Notes: generated by a model from the letters alone, not told the origin. Positions 43,409 through 53,424 are shown, counted from the first letter of the stretch. The stretch is DNA of 64,000 nt from Paraburkholderia nodosa DSM 21604 (GCF_000519185.1 NZ_JAFA01000012.1:79063-143062), one strand, 5' to 3'. Numbers and translations: made by a program.

Positions 43409-44584
43409 ATGAACACGATGGCTATCCCGGCGGCAATCGCCGCGATCGAAGAAGAGATGATCGCGCTGCGCCACGAGATCCACGCGCATCCCGAACTGGG
43501 CTTCGAGGAATTCGTCACGAGCGACCTCGTCGCGCAGCGGCTCACCGAGTGGGGCTACGAGGTGCACCGCGGGCTGGGCGGCACGGGTGTCGTAGGCACG
43601 CTCAAGGTGGGCGATGGCAGGCAACGCCTCGGCCTGCGCGCCGACATGGACGCGCTCCCCATCCACGAAAACACCGGCCTCGACTACGCGAGCCGCATTC
43701 CCGGCAAGATGCACGCGTGCGGCCACGACGGCCATACGGCCATGCTGCTCGCGGCGGCGAAGCATCTCGCGCAGTCGCGCAACTTCAGCGGCACGCTGCA
43801 CCTCATTTTCCAGCCCGCAGAAGAAGGCCTGGGCGGCGCGAAGCGCATGCTCGACGAAGGCCTTTTCGAGCGCTTTCCCTGCGACGCCGTGTTCGCCATG
43901 CACAACATGCCGGGCTTCCCCACGGGCAAGCTCGGCTTTCGCGCGGGGCCGTTCATGGCCTCGTCGGACACGGTGATCATCGACATCGACGGGCGCGGCG
44001 GCCATGGCGCGGTGCCGCATAAGGCGATCGATCCGGTGGTGGTGTGCGCCAACGTCGTGCTCGCGCTGCAGACCATCGTGTCGCGCAACGTGCCGCCGCT
44101 CGACATGGCGATCGTCACCGTGGGCGCGATCCATTCGGGCGACGCCCCCAACGTGATTCCGCAAACCGCGCAAATGCGCCTCTCGGTGCGCGCGCTGCGC
44201 CCCGAAGTGCGCGACTTGCTGCAGGAGCGCATCACGGCGCTCGTACACGCGCAGGCGAGCGCGTATGGCGCGACGGCGCGCATCGACTATCAGCGCCGCT
44301 ACCCGGTGCTCGTGAACGACGTGGCGATGACGGACTTCGCGCAGGACGTGGCGCGCGACTGGCTCGGCGAAGATGGGCTCATTCACGACATGGCGCCGCT
44401 CACCGGCAGCGAGGACTTCTCGTTCCTGCTCGAGCGCTGCGCGGGCAGCTACCTCATCATCGGCAACGGCGACGGGGAGGGCGGCTGCATGGTGCACAAC
44501 CCCGGCTACGACTTCAACGACGACTGCCTCGCCACCGGCGCGGCATACTGGGTGCAGCTCGCCGAACGCTTCCTGCGCGGCTGA
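43409..44584 (+). CDS. M20-family amidohydrolase (hippurate hydrolase-like)
   Basis: 391 residues. Di-metal site residues visible: H-A-C-G-H-D-G-H (about 103-110), P-A-E-E-G (about 136-140), M-H-N-M-P-G (about 165-170) and V-H-N-P-G-Y-D-F (about 363-370); the lid/dimerisation domain is inserted at about 185-300. The Cys in H-A-C-G-H-D is typical of the HipO/AbgB/IAA-amino-acid hydrolase group, which releases acids from N-acyl amino acids. GGAGAG site before the ATG. Followed by a transporter gene 63 nt downstream, suggesting uptake and hydrolysis of one compound. Confidence 0.92.
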   Translation: MNTMAIPAAIAAIEEEMIALRHEIHAHPELGFEEFVTSDLVAQRLTEWGYEVHRGLGGTGVVGTLKVGDGRQRLGLRADMDALPIHENTGLDYASRIPGKMHACGHDGHTAMLLAAAKHLAQSRNFSGTLHLIFQPAEEGLGGAKRMLDEGLFERFPCDAVFAMHNMPGFPTGKLGFRAGPFMASSDTVIIDIDGRGGHGAVPHKAIDPVVVCANVVLALQTIVSRNVPPLDMAIVTVGAIHSGDAPNVIPQTAQMRLSVRALRPEVRDLLQERITALVHAQASAYGATARIDYQRRYPVLVNDVAMTDFAQDVARDWLGEDGLIHDMAPLTGSEDFSFLLERCAGSYLIIGNGDGEGGCMVHNPGYDFNDDCLATGAAYWVQLAERFLRG

Positions 44585-44647
44585 AGCCCGCAGCCAGCGG
44601 GCAATCGCACCACGATAAGAGACACGAGACACACGAGGAGACACCCG

Positions 44648-45973
44648 ATGAACGCCACGTCGATTCAGGCGCCGGCCGCTGCCGCCCAGGCTTCCACGCG
44701 CCGCTCGCGCGCGAAGGCCATCTTCGCGATCACGCTTGGCAACGGGCTCGAGTTCTTCGACTTCACGGTCTACAGCTTCTTTGCCTCGATCATCGGCTCG
44801 CTGTACTTCCCGGTGCATGGCTCGCTGAACCAGTTGATGCTCGCCGTCGGCAGCTTCGGCGTGGGCTTCGTCGTGCGTCCGTTCGGCGGCATCGTGATCG
44901 GTGCATTTGCGGACCGCGTGGGTCGCAAGGCCGCCATGACGCTCACGCTCTGGCTCATGGCGCTCGGCTCGGCGCTGATCGCCTTCGCGCCCACCTATGC
45001 GCAGATCGGCCTCGCGGCGCCTGCGCTGATCCTGCTCGCGCGTCTAGTGCAAGGCTTCGCGGTAGGCGGCGAAGTGGGCGCCTCGACATCGCTCCTGCTC
45101 GAATACGCCGACGACCGCTCGCGCGGCTTTTACGGCAGCTGGCAGTTCGTGAGCCAGGGCCTGAACACGGTGTGCGGCGCGCTCATTGGCGTGGCGCTTT
45201 CCACCATGCTCTCGCAGGCCGCGCTCGAAAGCTGGGGCTGGCGCGTGCCGTTCGTGATCGGCATGCTGGTCGTGCCGGTAGGCGTGTACATCCGCCGCCA
45301 TCTCGACGAAACGCTCGTGAACCCCGTCGAAGTCGAAGACGCCGAACCCGTGGCCGACATGGCGCGGCCGTTGCGTGAGATTTTCGGGCGTCATCGCACG
45401 GCGCTCGTGGCCGGCATCGTCACGACTATCGGCGGCACGGCGGCGAACTATATCGTGCTGTTCTACATGTCGACCTATGCGATCAAGATTCTCGGCTTGC
45501 CGATGTCGGTCGGCATGAGCGCGGCCCTCGTCGCGGCGCTCGTCACGGCGATCTGCTCGCCGTTCGCCGGCTCGCTTTCCGACCGCCTGGGCCGCAAGTG
45601 GGTGATGGGTGTCTCGCGCGTGCTGCTGATCGCCGTGATCTATCCGGCCTTCATGGTCATTCACGCCATGCCGACCGTCGCCACCGTGCTAGCGGTCGTG
45701 GCCGTACTGGGCGCGATCGTCGCGTTCACGGCGGTCCCCAATATCGTGATGCTGCCCGAACTCTTTCCTCAGTCGATTCGCGTGACGGGCATGTCCGTGG
45801 TCTATTGCGTGGGCGTGTCGATCTTCGGCGGCTTCGCGCAGTTCTTCGCGACCTGGCTCATCAAGCTGCTCGACAATCCGCTCGCGCCCGCGTGGTATCT
45901 GATCGGCTGCGGGGCCGTCTCGCTGCTCGCACTGCCGCTCATTCGCGAGCCGGCGGGCCGTCCGCTCGATTAA
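44648..45973 (+). CDS. MFS metabolite:H+ symporter (MHS family)
   Basis: 441 residues, 12 membrane helices. The MHS signature is clear: G-N-G-L-E-F-F-D-F-T-V-Y (helix 1), R-P-F-G-G-I-V-I-G (helix 2), D-R-V-G-R-K (motif A), and Q-G-F-A-V-G-G-E-V-G (helix 4). The family imports carboxylates, amino-acid derivatives or shikimate. As second gene after the M20 amidohydrolase, likely imports its substrate, e.g. an N-acyl amino acid or aromatic conjugate. Confidence 0.92.
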   Translation: MNATSIQAPAAAAQASTRRSRAKAIFAITLGNGLEFFDFTVYSFFASIIGSLYFPVHGSLNQLMLAVGSFGVGFVVRPFGGIVIGAFADRVGRKAAMTLTLWLMALGSALIAFAPTYAQIGLAAPALILLARLVQGFAVGGEVGASTSLLLEYADDRSRGFYGSWQFVSQGLNTVCGALIGVALSTMLSQAALESWGWRVPFVIGMLVVPVGVYIRRHLDETLVNPVEVEDAEPVADMARPLREIFGRHRTALVAGIVTTIGGTAANYIVLFYMSTYAIKILGLPMSVGMSAALVAALVTAICSPFAGSLSDRLGRKWVMGVSRVLLIAVIYPAFMVIHAMPTVATVLAVVAVLGAIVAFTAVPNIVMLPELFPQSIRVTGMSVVYCVGVSIFGGFAQFFATWLIKLLDNPLAPAWYLIGCGAVSLLALPLIREPAGRPLD

Positions 45974-46109
45974 GGCTTCCCTTCGGCCGCTACGCACTTT
46001 TAGCGGCCGTGTCGTGTTTATTTACCAGACGTTTACGCGGCGCTGCCTAGAATCGGTTCGTGTTCAACTCAAGCGCGCCGCCCCAAACGGCGGCGTGCGC
46101 ACAACACGT

Positions 46110-46469
46110 ATGCCGTCTATCGTCTCGCAGGGCCCGATTTCCCGCGGTGCCCGCTCCGCCGCCACGCCGCGGCCCGTTCTCTCGCTGCGCGACTCGCGCA
46201 AGCCCCTTCACCCGGCAACCCATCGCACAACAGTGCAGCTGGTCGTGCGCGTGCCCACGAGCGAAGCGCAACTCGCGCGATGCACGCTGCATGGTCTGGT
46301 TGGCAGCGCGCTCGGCGTGCATACAATCGATATCGATCGCCGCAGCGATCTCGCTTGCCTGCACGTTGAACTCGATCGCCGCCGCGTGGTCGAGGCCATG
46401 GCGCTGCTGATGCGCACGCTTTCGTGTGCGGAATTCGGCGCGGTGCGCGGGCTCGATCGCGCCGCCTGA
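46110..46469 (+). CDS. Small unknown protein with ferredoxin-like fold pattern
   Basis: 119 residues from ATG 46110; an upstream in-frame ATG at 46014 would add 32 poorly supported residues. The first 40 residues are basic and low-complexity, followed by a compact beta-alpha-beta unit (T-V-Q-L-V-V-R-V-P, then A-R-C-T-L-H-G-L-V-G-S-A-L-G-V-H-T-I-D-I-D, then L-H-V-E-L-D). This resembles ACT or heavy-metal-associated folds in pattern only. GC3 pattern supports coding. Function not recognised. Confidence 0.5.
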   Translation: MPSIVSQGPISRGARSAATPRPVLSLRDSRKPLHPATHRTTVQLVVRVPTSEAQLARCTLHGLVGSALGVHTIDIDRRSDLACLHVELDRRRVVEAMALLMRTLSCAEFGAVRGLDRAA

Positions 46470-46877
46470 TTCGCAACGCGTGGCGCAACCGCCGCTGCGA
46501 CGGTTGTGCTACGCCTGAATGTTCTCCCGCCGGCACATCACGCGACGCACGTTCCGTGCGTCCGCAATCTCCGCTTCCCGTGCTCTCCCTTTGTCCCTAC
46601 GCAAGCGTTGTGCATATTCATGCGAACGTTAGCGAACGGTTCAAGTACCTTCATTTCGGATTTCGAAACGAATTCGGTCACTATTGCTCCGTGAGTGCCG
46701 GTCTTGTCATCGCGTGCGACTTTTTGGCCGTCCTGATTCTGCGTTCTCCCGAAAAACAGTAGTATTCGCTCGAGCACCAAAGTCAGTTTGGCGATTTGAT
46801 TCGACTCGATCGCCCGCGCGCGCCTGATTTGGGGTTCGTCGGTCCAGCGCAGATCGTCGATAACAACGGAGAACAGC
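46470..46877. other. 408-nt gap before the RND efflux operon
   Basis: No gene seen. Contains a hairpin GCGCAACCG/CGGTTGTGC (46482-46509) without a T-tail, and the upstream region of the efflux operon with no recognisable repressor palindrome. Confidence 0.4.
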
Positions 46878-48509
46878 ATGACTCACGAATTTCGGGTGGC
46901 CAGCTTGTGCCTGTCGCTGGGATTGCTGGTAAGCGTCGTTGCATGTCATGACAACAAACCTGCTGCTGAAACACGACCTGCCGCAAACGTCGACGTGATC
47001 AATGTTGCGCTGCGCGACGTACCGGTGGTCTTCGAATACGTAGGGCAGACAGAAAGCTCACAGCAGGTCGAAATTCGCGCGCGCGTGAACGGCTTCCTCG
47101 AAAAGCGCGTCTATACCGAAGGCTCGCTGGTCCATGCGGGCGACGTGATGTTCGTCATGGACCGCAAACCCTTCGAGGCCGCGCTCGATGCTGCGCAGGC
47201 CGAGCTTGCGCAGCAGAAGGCACGGCTCGTCACCGCGCAGGCCAACCTCAACCGCGTACGTCCGCTCGCCGCGAAGAACGCGTTGAGCCAGAAGGATCTC
47301 GACGACTCGGTCGGCCAGGAGCAGGCGGCCGCCGCCGCGGTCGAAGGCGCACGCGCGAATGTCATTAGCGCGACGCTCAATCTCGGCTATACGACGATCG
47401 TTGCGCCCGTGACCGGTCTTTCGAGTTTCGCGAAGAAGCAGGACGGTTCGTATATCGATGCGACCAACAGCCTGCTCACCTACGTGGCGAAGCTCGATCC
47501 CATGTGGATCAACTTCTCGCTCTCCGAGAACGAGATGCTCGATCTGCGCACGCAAACGCAGAACGGCACGCTCAAGCTGCCGCCCGTCGGCAAGCTCGAA
47601 GCAGTGATCGTGCTCGCGGACGGCAGCATCTATCCGGAGCGCGGCCACATCGCGTTTACCGACGCCTCGCTCAGCTCGGAAACCGGCACCTACCTGATTC
47701 GCGCGGCCATGCCGAACCCCACGGGGTCGCTGCGGCCGGGTCAGTTCGTGCGCATCAAGCTGCTGGGCGCGCTGCGTAGTTCTGCGGTGGCCGTGCCGCA
47801 GTCGGCGGTGCAGCAGGGGCCGCGCGGCGCGTATGTGTGGACTGTCGACAAGGACGGCAAGGCGCAGCAGCGCGTGGTGGAAACGGGCGAATGGAATGGC
47901 AACGACTGGGTGATCAAGTCGGGTTTGCATCCGGGCGATCATGTCGTGATCGACAATACGCTGCGGCTCATGCCCGGTGTGCCGGTCAAGGCGAATCTCG
48001 TGGCCACGCCGCCCGCGACCGTCAATATTGGCGGGCCCGACGCCGGTGCAGGCGGCGGGGCGCAGGCGGGTGCGGCCGGGGCTTCCGGCCCGGCGGCTGC
48101 CAACGCCAACGCCAAAGCTCAGGCCAGCGCGGGCACGAGCGCCGCTCAACCGGGCGCTGCATCCGGCGCCGCCGACGTGCTGGGCGAACACACCGCGCTT
48201 TACTTCGCGTCGGGCAGTTCGAGCCTCGACGCCCAGTCGGCCGACGCGCTCGCGGGCGTGGCGCGCCGTCTCGTCGCGGAACCGGGCATGCGCGTGGTGA
48301 TTTCCGGCTACACCGATGCGAGCGGCTCGCAAGCCGCGAACCAGCGTCTCGCGGCTGCCCGCGCAGGCACGGTGCGCGCGGCGCTGGTCGTGGCCGGCGT
48401 GAAAACGGAGCGCATCGAGATGCGCAAACCGGCGCAGATCGTCGCCAACGATCCGCCGGACAAATCCCGCCGCGTGGACGTCACGTTCTCGCCCGCCGCG
48501 GGAGGCTGA
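46878..48509 (+). CDS. RND efflux periplasmic adaptor fused to an OmpA-like domain
   Basis: 543 residues, about 130 longer than usual adaptors. Lipoprotein signal with Cys23 (S-V-V-A-C), then lipoyl/hairpin/barrel domains of the AcrA/MexA class (V-E-I-R-A-R-V-N-G-F-L-E-K-R, D-P-M-W-I-N-F-S-L-S-E). After a Gly/Ala-rich linker (about 380-433) comes an OmpA-like domain (about 436-540): A-L-Y-F-A-S-G-S-S-S-L, G-Y-T-D-A-S-G-S-Q-A-A-N-Q-R-L-A-A-A-R-A, and K-S-R-R-V-D-V-T-F, including the Asp and Arg that bind peptidoglycan diaminopimelate. Bridges inner-membrane pump and outer channel. Starts the pump operon. Confidence 0.92.
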   Translation: MTHEFRVASLCLSLGLLVSVVACHDNKPAAETRPAANVDVINVALRDVPVVFEYVGQTESSQQVEIRARVNGFLEKRVYTEGSLVHAGDVMFVMDRKPFEAALDAAQAELAQQKARLVTAQANLNRVRPLAAKNALSQKDLDDSVGQEQAAAAAVEGARANVISATLNLGYTTIVAPVTGLSSFAKKQDGSYIDATNSLLTYVAKLDPMWINFSLSENEMLDLRTQTQNGTLKLPPVGKLEAVIVLADGSIYPERGHIAFTDASLSSETGTYLIRAAMPNPTGSLRPGQFVRIKLLGALRSSAVAVPQSAVQQGPRGAYVWTVDKDGKAQQRVVETGEWNGNDWVIKSGLHPGDHVVIDNTLRLMPGVPVKANLVATPPATVNIGGPDAGAGGGAQAGAAGASGPAAANANAKAQASAGTSAAQPGAASGAADVLGEHTALYFASGSSSLDAQSADALAGVARRLVAEPGMRVVISGYTDASGSQAANQRLAAARAGTVRAALVVAGVKTERIEMRKPAQIVANDPPDKSRRVDVTFSPAAGG

Positions 48510-48512
48510 ACG

Positions 48513-51500
48513 ATGAAGTTCTCCCACTTTTTTATTGACCGGCCAATTTTCGCGTCGGTCCTCTCGATCGTGCTCGTCGTCGCGGGTCTGGTGTCGATGT
48601 TCAACCTGCCGATCGCGCAGTTTCCGGACATCGCGCCGCCTACCATCACGGTGAGCGCCACGTATCCGGGCGCGAGCGCCGATATCGTCGCGCAGAACGT
48701 GGCCGCGCCGATCGAACAGCAGGTGAACGGCGCGGACAACATGATGTACATGAACTCGTCGAGTTCCTCGACGGGCAACATGACGCTCACGGTGTACTTC
48801 AATATCGGCACCGATCCGTCGCTCGCCCAGGTGGACGTGCAGAACCGCGTGAACCTCGCGCTGCCTTTCCTGCCCGATTCGGTGACGGCCCAGGGCGTGT
48901 CGGTGCAGAAGCGCTCGTCGGCGTTCATGATGGTGATCGCGATCTATTCGCCCGATAACGCCTACGATGCGTCCTATGTGGCGAACTACGCGAACGTCTA
49001 CGTGCTCGACGCGCTCAAGCGCATTCCGGGCGCGAACCAGGCGTCGATCTTCGGTTCTGCTGACTATGCGATGCGCGTGTGGCTCAAGCCCGACCGCATG
49101 GCGAAGCTCGGCATTACCGTGGCCGACGTGCAGAATGCGATTGCGCAACAGAACCAGCAGTTCTCCGCGGGCCGGCTCGGCCAGGCGCCGACCAGCAAGC
49201 CCGTGAACCAGACCTTCCCGGTGACGACGAAAGGCCGCCTCACCGAGCCCGCCGATTTCGACAACATCATCCTGCGCGCGGCGTCGGGCGATGCGGCGAT
49301 CGTGCGCCTCAAGGACATCGGCCACGCGGATCTGGGCGCCAAGGACTATTCGCTGCGCGGCCGCTACAACGGCAAGACGGCCACACTGCTCGCCGTCTAT
49401 CAGCAGCCCGGCGCGAATGCGCTGCAAGTGGCCAAGCAGGTGCGCCAGACACTCGAGCAGTTGAACAAGAGCTTTCCGCCTGGCCTCAAGTATGAAGTCG
49501 CGCTCGATACGACCGAGTTCGTGCACGAGTCGATCAACGAGGTGGTCCATACGCTGCGTGATGCGGTGATTCTCGTGATCATCGTGGTGTACATCTTCCT
49601 GCAAAGTTTCCGGGCGACGCTCGTGCCGCTGCTCGCAGTGCCCGTGTCGATCATCGGCGCGTTCATCGGCATGGAGGCGTTTGGCTTCTCGATCAACATG
49701 CTCACGTTGTTCGGCATGGTGCTAGCCATCGGTATCGTGGTGGACGACGCGATCGTGGTGATCGAAAACGTCGAGCGCAACATGACCGAATTCAAGCTGC
49801 CACCAAAGGAAGCGGCCAAACGCGCGATGGACGAAGTGAGCGGGCCGGTGGTGGCGATCGTGCTGGTGCTGCTCGCGGTGTTCATTCCGGTGGCGTTTCT
49901 CTCAGGCATCACGGGACAGCTCTACAAGCAGTTCGCGGTGACGATCGCGGTCTCAGTGGTGCTTTCGGGTATCGTCGCGCTCACGCTTTCGCCCGCGCTC
50001 GCAGCCATCCTGCTCAAACCGGGCGAGCACAAGAAGAACCGCTTTTTCCGCTGGTTCAACGAGAAGTTCGATCGCCTGACCGAGGGGTATGGCAGCTGGG
50101 TGCAGACCGCGATACGCCGCGTGCTCCTCTCCATCGGCCTGATCGTCGTGATGCTGATCGCAACCGTCGGCCTGTTCAGACATATTCCATCGTCGTTCCT
50201 GCCCGTGGAGGATCAGGGCTATCTGTTCGGCGCGGTCGTGATGCCCGACGCGGCGAGTCTGGACCGCACCGGCGACCTTTCGAAGAAGGCGGAGGACTGG
50301 TTCGCGAAACAGCCTGCCGTGAGTTCGGTGGCGGCGCCGATCGGCTACAGCCTGATCGACTCGCAGTACAAGTCGAACGCGGGCACGCTGTTCGTGACGC
50401 TCAAGGGCTTCAAGGATCGCGGCGAAAACGGTTCCGCGCAGGACTTGATCCGCGATGCCACCAAAGCGTTCTCCACGTTCAAGGACGGCGTGGTCGTGCC
50501 GCTCAATCCACCGTCGATTCCAGGCCTCGGCACAACGGGCGGATTCGAGTTCTGGCTGCAGAGCACCGGCGACGGCAGCTATCAGCAGCTCGAGGAAAAG
50601 GTGCGCCAGGTGATTGCAAAGGCGCGCCAGAACCCGGCGCTGCGTGGCGTGAATTCGACCATCAACACGAATTCGCGCCAGTTGCTCGTGGAAGTGGATC
50701 GCGAGCGGGCGGAAACGCTCGGCGTTCCGGTTCAGGACATCTATTCTGCACTCCAGACGATGTTCGGTTCCTTGTACGTGAGCCAGTTCCCGAAGGGCAG
50801 CCGTCTCTTCCAGGTGATCATCCAGGCCGAGCCGCAATACCGCTTGAGCCCGGACGATATCCAGCAGCTCTATGTGCGCAACCGCAACAACGACATGGTG
50901 CCGATCAAGGCCGTGACGACTTCGCGTTTCGTGCCTGGACCTGACATCGTCAACCGCTTCAACAACTTCCCGGCGGCGAAGATCACCGGCGACGCGGCGC
51001 CGGGCCACAGCTCGGGCGAGGCGATCGCGGCGATGGAGCAGATCGCCAACGAAGTGCTGGGCGACGGCTACAGCTACGAATGGAGCGGCCAGGCGTACGA
51101 AGAGAAGAAGGCCGGTTCGACGGCGGCGCTCGTGTTCGGCTTCGCACTGCTGATGGTGTTCCTCATTCTGGCGGCGCAGTACGAGAAGTGGTCGCTGCCG
51201 GTTGGCGTGCTGCTGGCCGTGCCGTTCGCGATTTTCGGGGCGCTGGTGGGCATCCTGTTGCGCGGCATGGAAAACGACGTGTACTTCCAGATCGGCTTGA
51301 CCGTGCTGATCGCGCTCGCGGCGAAGAACGCCATTCTGATCTTCGAGTTCGCCGTTGAAATGCGCGAGAAGGAGAACATGTCGCCGTACGAGGCCGCGCT
51401 GCACGCCGCCAAGCTGCGTCTGCGGCCGATCATCATGACCTCGCTCGCGTTCATCCTGGGCTGCGTGCCGCTCGCCATCGCCAGCGGCGCATCGGCCGCG

Positions 51501-51677
51501 AGCCGGCGCTCGCTCGGCACCGGCGTCATCGCGGGCATGCTCGGCGCCACGGTGATCGCGCTGTTCTTCATTCCGATGTTCTTCTGGGGACTGGAAACGC
51601 TCTCGTCGCGCAAGAAGGCGGCCGCCACGCCGCATGCCGGCACGCCCCCTGTGGCGCCGCCTTCGCAGGAGGGCTGA
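48513..51677 (+). CDS. RND efflux pump, HAE1 family (AcrB/MexB type)
   Basis: 1054 residues, full length. N-terminus F-F-I-D-R-P-I-F-A; proton relay Asp-Asp in G-I-V-V-D-D-A-I-V-V-I-E-N-V-E-R (TM4) and Lys in A-A-K-N-A-I-L-I-F-E-F (TM10). Two large periplasmic loops. Exports lipophilic drugs or solvents by proton antiport as trimer. ATG is 3 nt after the adaptor stop, GGAGG at 48501. Confidence 0.96.
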   Translation: MKFSHFFIDRPIFASVLSIVLVVAGLVSMFNLPIAQFPDIAPPTITVSATYPGASADIVAQNVAAPIEQQVNGADNMMYMNSSSSSTGNMTLTVYFNIGTDPSLAQVDVQNRVNLALPFLPDSVTAQGVSVQKRSSAFMMVIAIYSPDNAYDASYVANYANVYVLDALKRIPGANQASIFGSADYAMRVWLKPDRMAKLGITVADVQNAIAQQNQQFSAGRLGQAPTSKPVNQTFPVTTKGRLTEPADFDNIILRAASGDAAIVRLKDIGHADLGAKDYSLRGRYNGKTATLLAVYQQPGANALQVAKQVRQTLEQLNKSFPPGLKYEVALDTTEFVHESINEVVHTLRDAVILVIIVVYIFLQSFRATLVPLLAVPVSIIGAFIGMEAFGFSINMLTLFGMVLAIGIVVDDAIVVIENVERNMTEFKLPPKEAAKRAMDEVSGPVVAIVLVLLAVFIPVAFLSGITGQLYKQFAVTIAVSVVLSGIVALTLSPALAAILLKPGEHKKNRFFRWFNEKFDRLTEGYGSWVQTAIRRVLLSIGLIVVMLIATVGLFRHIPSSFLPVEDQGYLFGAVVMPDAASLDRTGDLSKKAEDWFAKQPAVSSVAAPIGYSLIDSQYKSNAGTLFVTLKGFKDRGENGSAQDLIRDATKAFSTFKDGVVVPLNPPSIPGLGTTGGFEFWLQSTGDGSYQQLEEKVRQVIAKARQNPALRGVNSTINTNSRQLLVEVDRERAETLGVPVQDIYSALQTMFGSLYVSQFPKGSRLFQVIIQAEPQYRLSPDDIQQLYVRNRNNDMVPIKAVTTSRFVPGPDIVNRFNNFPAAKITGDAAPGHSSGEAIAAMEQIANEVLGDGYSYEWSGQAYEEKKAGSTAALVFGFALLMVFLILAAQYEKWSLPVGVLLAVPFAIFGALVGILLRGMENDVYFQIGLTVLIALAAKNAILIFEFAVEMREKENMSPYEAALHAAKLRLRPIIMTSLAFILGCVPLAIASGASAASRRSLGTGVIAGMLGATVIALFFIPMFFWGLETLSSRKKAAATPHAGTPPVAPPSQEG

Positions 51678-51680
51678 GCG

Positions 51681-53132
51681 ATGAAGACACGTTCGAATCT
51701 GACGAATCGCGCGCTGCGTCCGCTCGCGCTGGTCGTCGCGACGGTTTGGCTTGGCGCCTGCGCGGTCGGGCCCGACTATCACCGTCCGGCGGTCGAGACG
51801 CCGTCGACGTTTCGCTACGCCGCGCCGCAGGCGGAAGCCGTCGACACCTCGCTCGACTGGTGGACGCAGTTCAACGACCCGGTGCTCAACGACCTCGTCG
51901 CGAGGGCGCTTACGCAGAACAAGGATCTGCTGATTGCGGCGGCGCGCGTCGAGGAGTTCTACGGGCGCTACGTCGTGACGCGCGCGGGCCTGTTCCCGCA
52001 GGTTTCGGCGAACTTCGGTGCGTCGCGCAGCCGTGGCGTTCCGGCGCCAGGCTTCCCGCCCGTGGTCGGCAACCAGGTGGAGCTGAACGGCGCGGTGTCC
52101 TGGGAACTCGATTTGTTCGGCCACTTGCGCAGGCTCACTGAAGCCGCGCGCGCCGATTATCTGAGCACGCAGTCTGCCCAGCAGGCCACGCGCATCGCCA
52201 TCATCGCGAACGTGGCCACGTCGTATCTGCAACTGCGCGACTTCGACAATCAACTCGTCATCGCGCAGGACACGCTCGAAAGCCGCAAGGGCGCGCTCGA
52301 TCTCTTCAATGAGCGCTATTCGGGCGGTGTCGTTTCGAGGCTGCAGGTGAGCCAGGCGCAGTCGGAGTACCAATCGGCGCAGACCTCCGTGTACTCGATC
52401 CAGCAGCAGATCGCGACGCAGGAAGACGCCATTTCGCTGCTCCTGGGCCAGAACCCGGGGCCGATTCCGCGCGGCAAGTCGATCACCGAGCTCACCGCGC
52501 CCGCCATTCCCGCCGGTCTGCCTTCGACGCTGCTCGAGCGCCGGCCCGATATTCTGCAGGCCGAACAAACGCTCATTTCGGCGAATGCGTCGATCGGCGC
52601 GGCGCGCGCGCTGTATTTCCCGCAGATTTCGCTCACGGGACTGTTCGGCGCCGCGAGTACGGCGCTTTCGGGGCTCTGGACCGGCCCCGCGCGCGTATGG
52701 TCGTTCGCGGGCGCGGTCACGCAGCCGATTTTCGAGGGCGGTGCGATCGCGGGTGGCGTGCATCAGGCCGAAGCCGTGCAGCAGGAAGCGCTCTTCACCT
52801 ACGAGCAGACGATCCAGCAGGCGTTCGCCGATGTCGAGAATGCGCTCGTGGGCGTGGCGCGCACGCGCGATCAGCTGGATTCGACGACGCGCCAGGTGGC
52901 GGCGCTCACGGAATACACGTCAGTCGCGCGCGATCTGTACGAAGGCGGCTACACGAGCTATCTGGAAGTGCTCGACGCCGAGCGCAGTCTCTTCAATGCG
53001 CAGTTGCAGCAGTCGTCGCTGCAGGACCAGGAACTCGCGCAGATCGTGAGCCTGTACAAGGCGCTCGGTTATGGCTGGACGCCGGCAGCGCCGCCGCCGG
53101 CGGCAGACAGCGCGAAGCCGTCGCAGTCTTAA
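51681..53132 (+). CDS. RND outer-membrane channel lipoprotein (OprM/NodT family)
   Basis: 483 residues. Lipobox L-G-A-C with Cys27, followed by A-V-G-P-D-Y-H-R-P, the hallmark of OprM-type channels. Two outer-membrane factor repeats (about 60-260 and 270-470) with the S-W-E-L-D-L-F-G motif and L-L-E-R-R-P-D-I-L-Q-A-E. Completes the tripartite pump; starts 3 nt after the pump gene. Confidence 0.95.
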   Translation: MKTRSNLTNRALRPLALVVATVWLGACAVGPDYHRPAVETPSTFRYAAPQAEAVDTSLDWWTQFNDPVLNDLVARALTQNKDLLIAAARVEEFYGRYVVTRAGLFPQVSANFGASRSRGVPAPGFPPVVGNQVELNGAVSWELDLFGHLRRLTEAARADYLSTQSAQQATRIAIIANVATSYLQLRDFDNQLVIAQDTLESRKGALDLFNERYSGGVVSRLQVSQAQSEYQSAQTSVYSIQQQIATQEDAISLLLGQNPGPIPRGKSITELTAPAIPAGLPSTLLERRPDILQAEQTLISANASIGAARALYFPQISLTGLFGAASTALSGLWTGPARVWSFAGAVTQPIFEGGAIAGGVHQAEAVQQEALFTYEQTIQQAFADVENALVGVARTRDQLDSTTRQVAALTEYTSVARDLYEGGYTSYLEVLDAERSLFNAQLQQSSLQDQELAQIVSLYKALGYGWTPAAPPPAADSAKPSQS

Positions 53133-53199
53133 GCCGCGACGGCTGCGCTTCGAGGCGGGGTGGCGAAAGGCGAACCTGGCGCGGGCGCGCCGGTTCGTT

Positions 53200-53424
53200 T
53201 CATGGAGTTTCCGACATCAGCCAGCGCAGCGATTGCGGCGCGGGCCTGGTGGCTTTCGCGATTGGCTGGGCTTTGGGCGCCGGCTTCGCGACTTTTTGCA
53301 GCTGGATGGGCCGGGCGGCGTTGAGGGCGGTTGCATGGCCGCCGGTTTGCGCGAGCGCAGCGGGGCTCGCCGATGCCAACGCGAGCAGCGCGGCGGCGAA
53401 CGTCAGGGCGAGGGGGCGAGTCAT
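53200..53424 (-). CDS. Small secreted protein of unknown function
   Basis: 74 residues from ATG 53424 with GGGAG upstream. Signal peptide M-T-R-P-L-A-L-T-F-A-A-A-L-L-A-L-A-S-A-S... cleaved near A-L-A-Q. The short mature part is Ala/Pro/Lys-rich (V-A-K-P-A-P-K-A-Q-P), without cysteines or a recognisable domain. Convergent with the RND operon. Confidence 0.6.
   Translation of the reverse strand: MTRPLALTFAAALLALASASPAALAQTGGHATALNAARPIQLQKVAKPAPKAQPIAKATRPAPQSLRWLMSETP

Noticed and set aside
47058..49604. Reverse-strand open frame of about 850 codons across the RND adaptor and pump
   Set aside because: Low-complexity Arg/His/Val composition with no motifs; a by-product of codon bias in the forward genes.
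49953..52763. Reverse-strand open frame of about 930 codons across pump and channel genes
   Set aside because: Same reasoning; crosses two well-supported genes and carries no recognisable domain.
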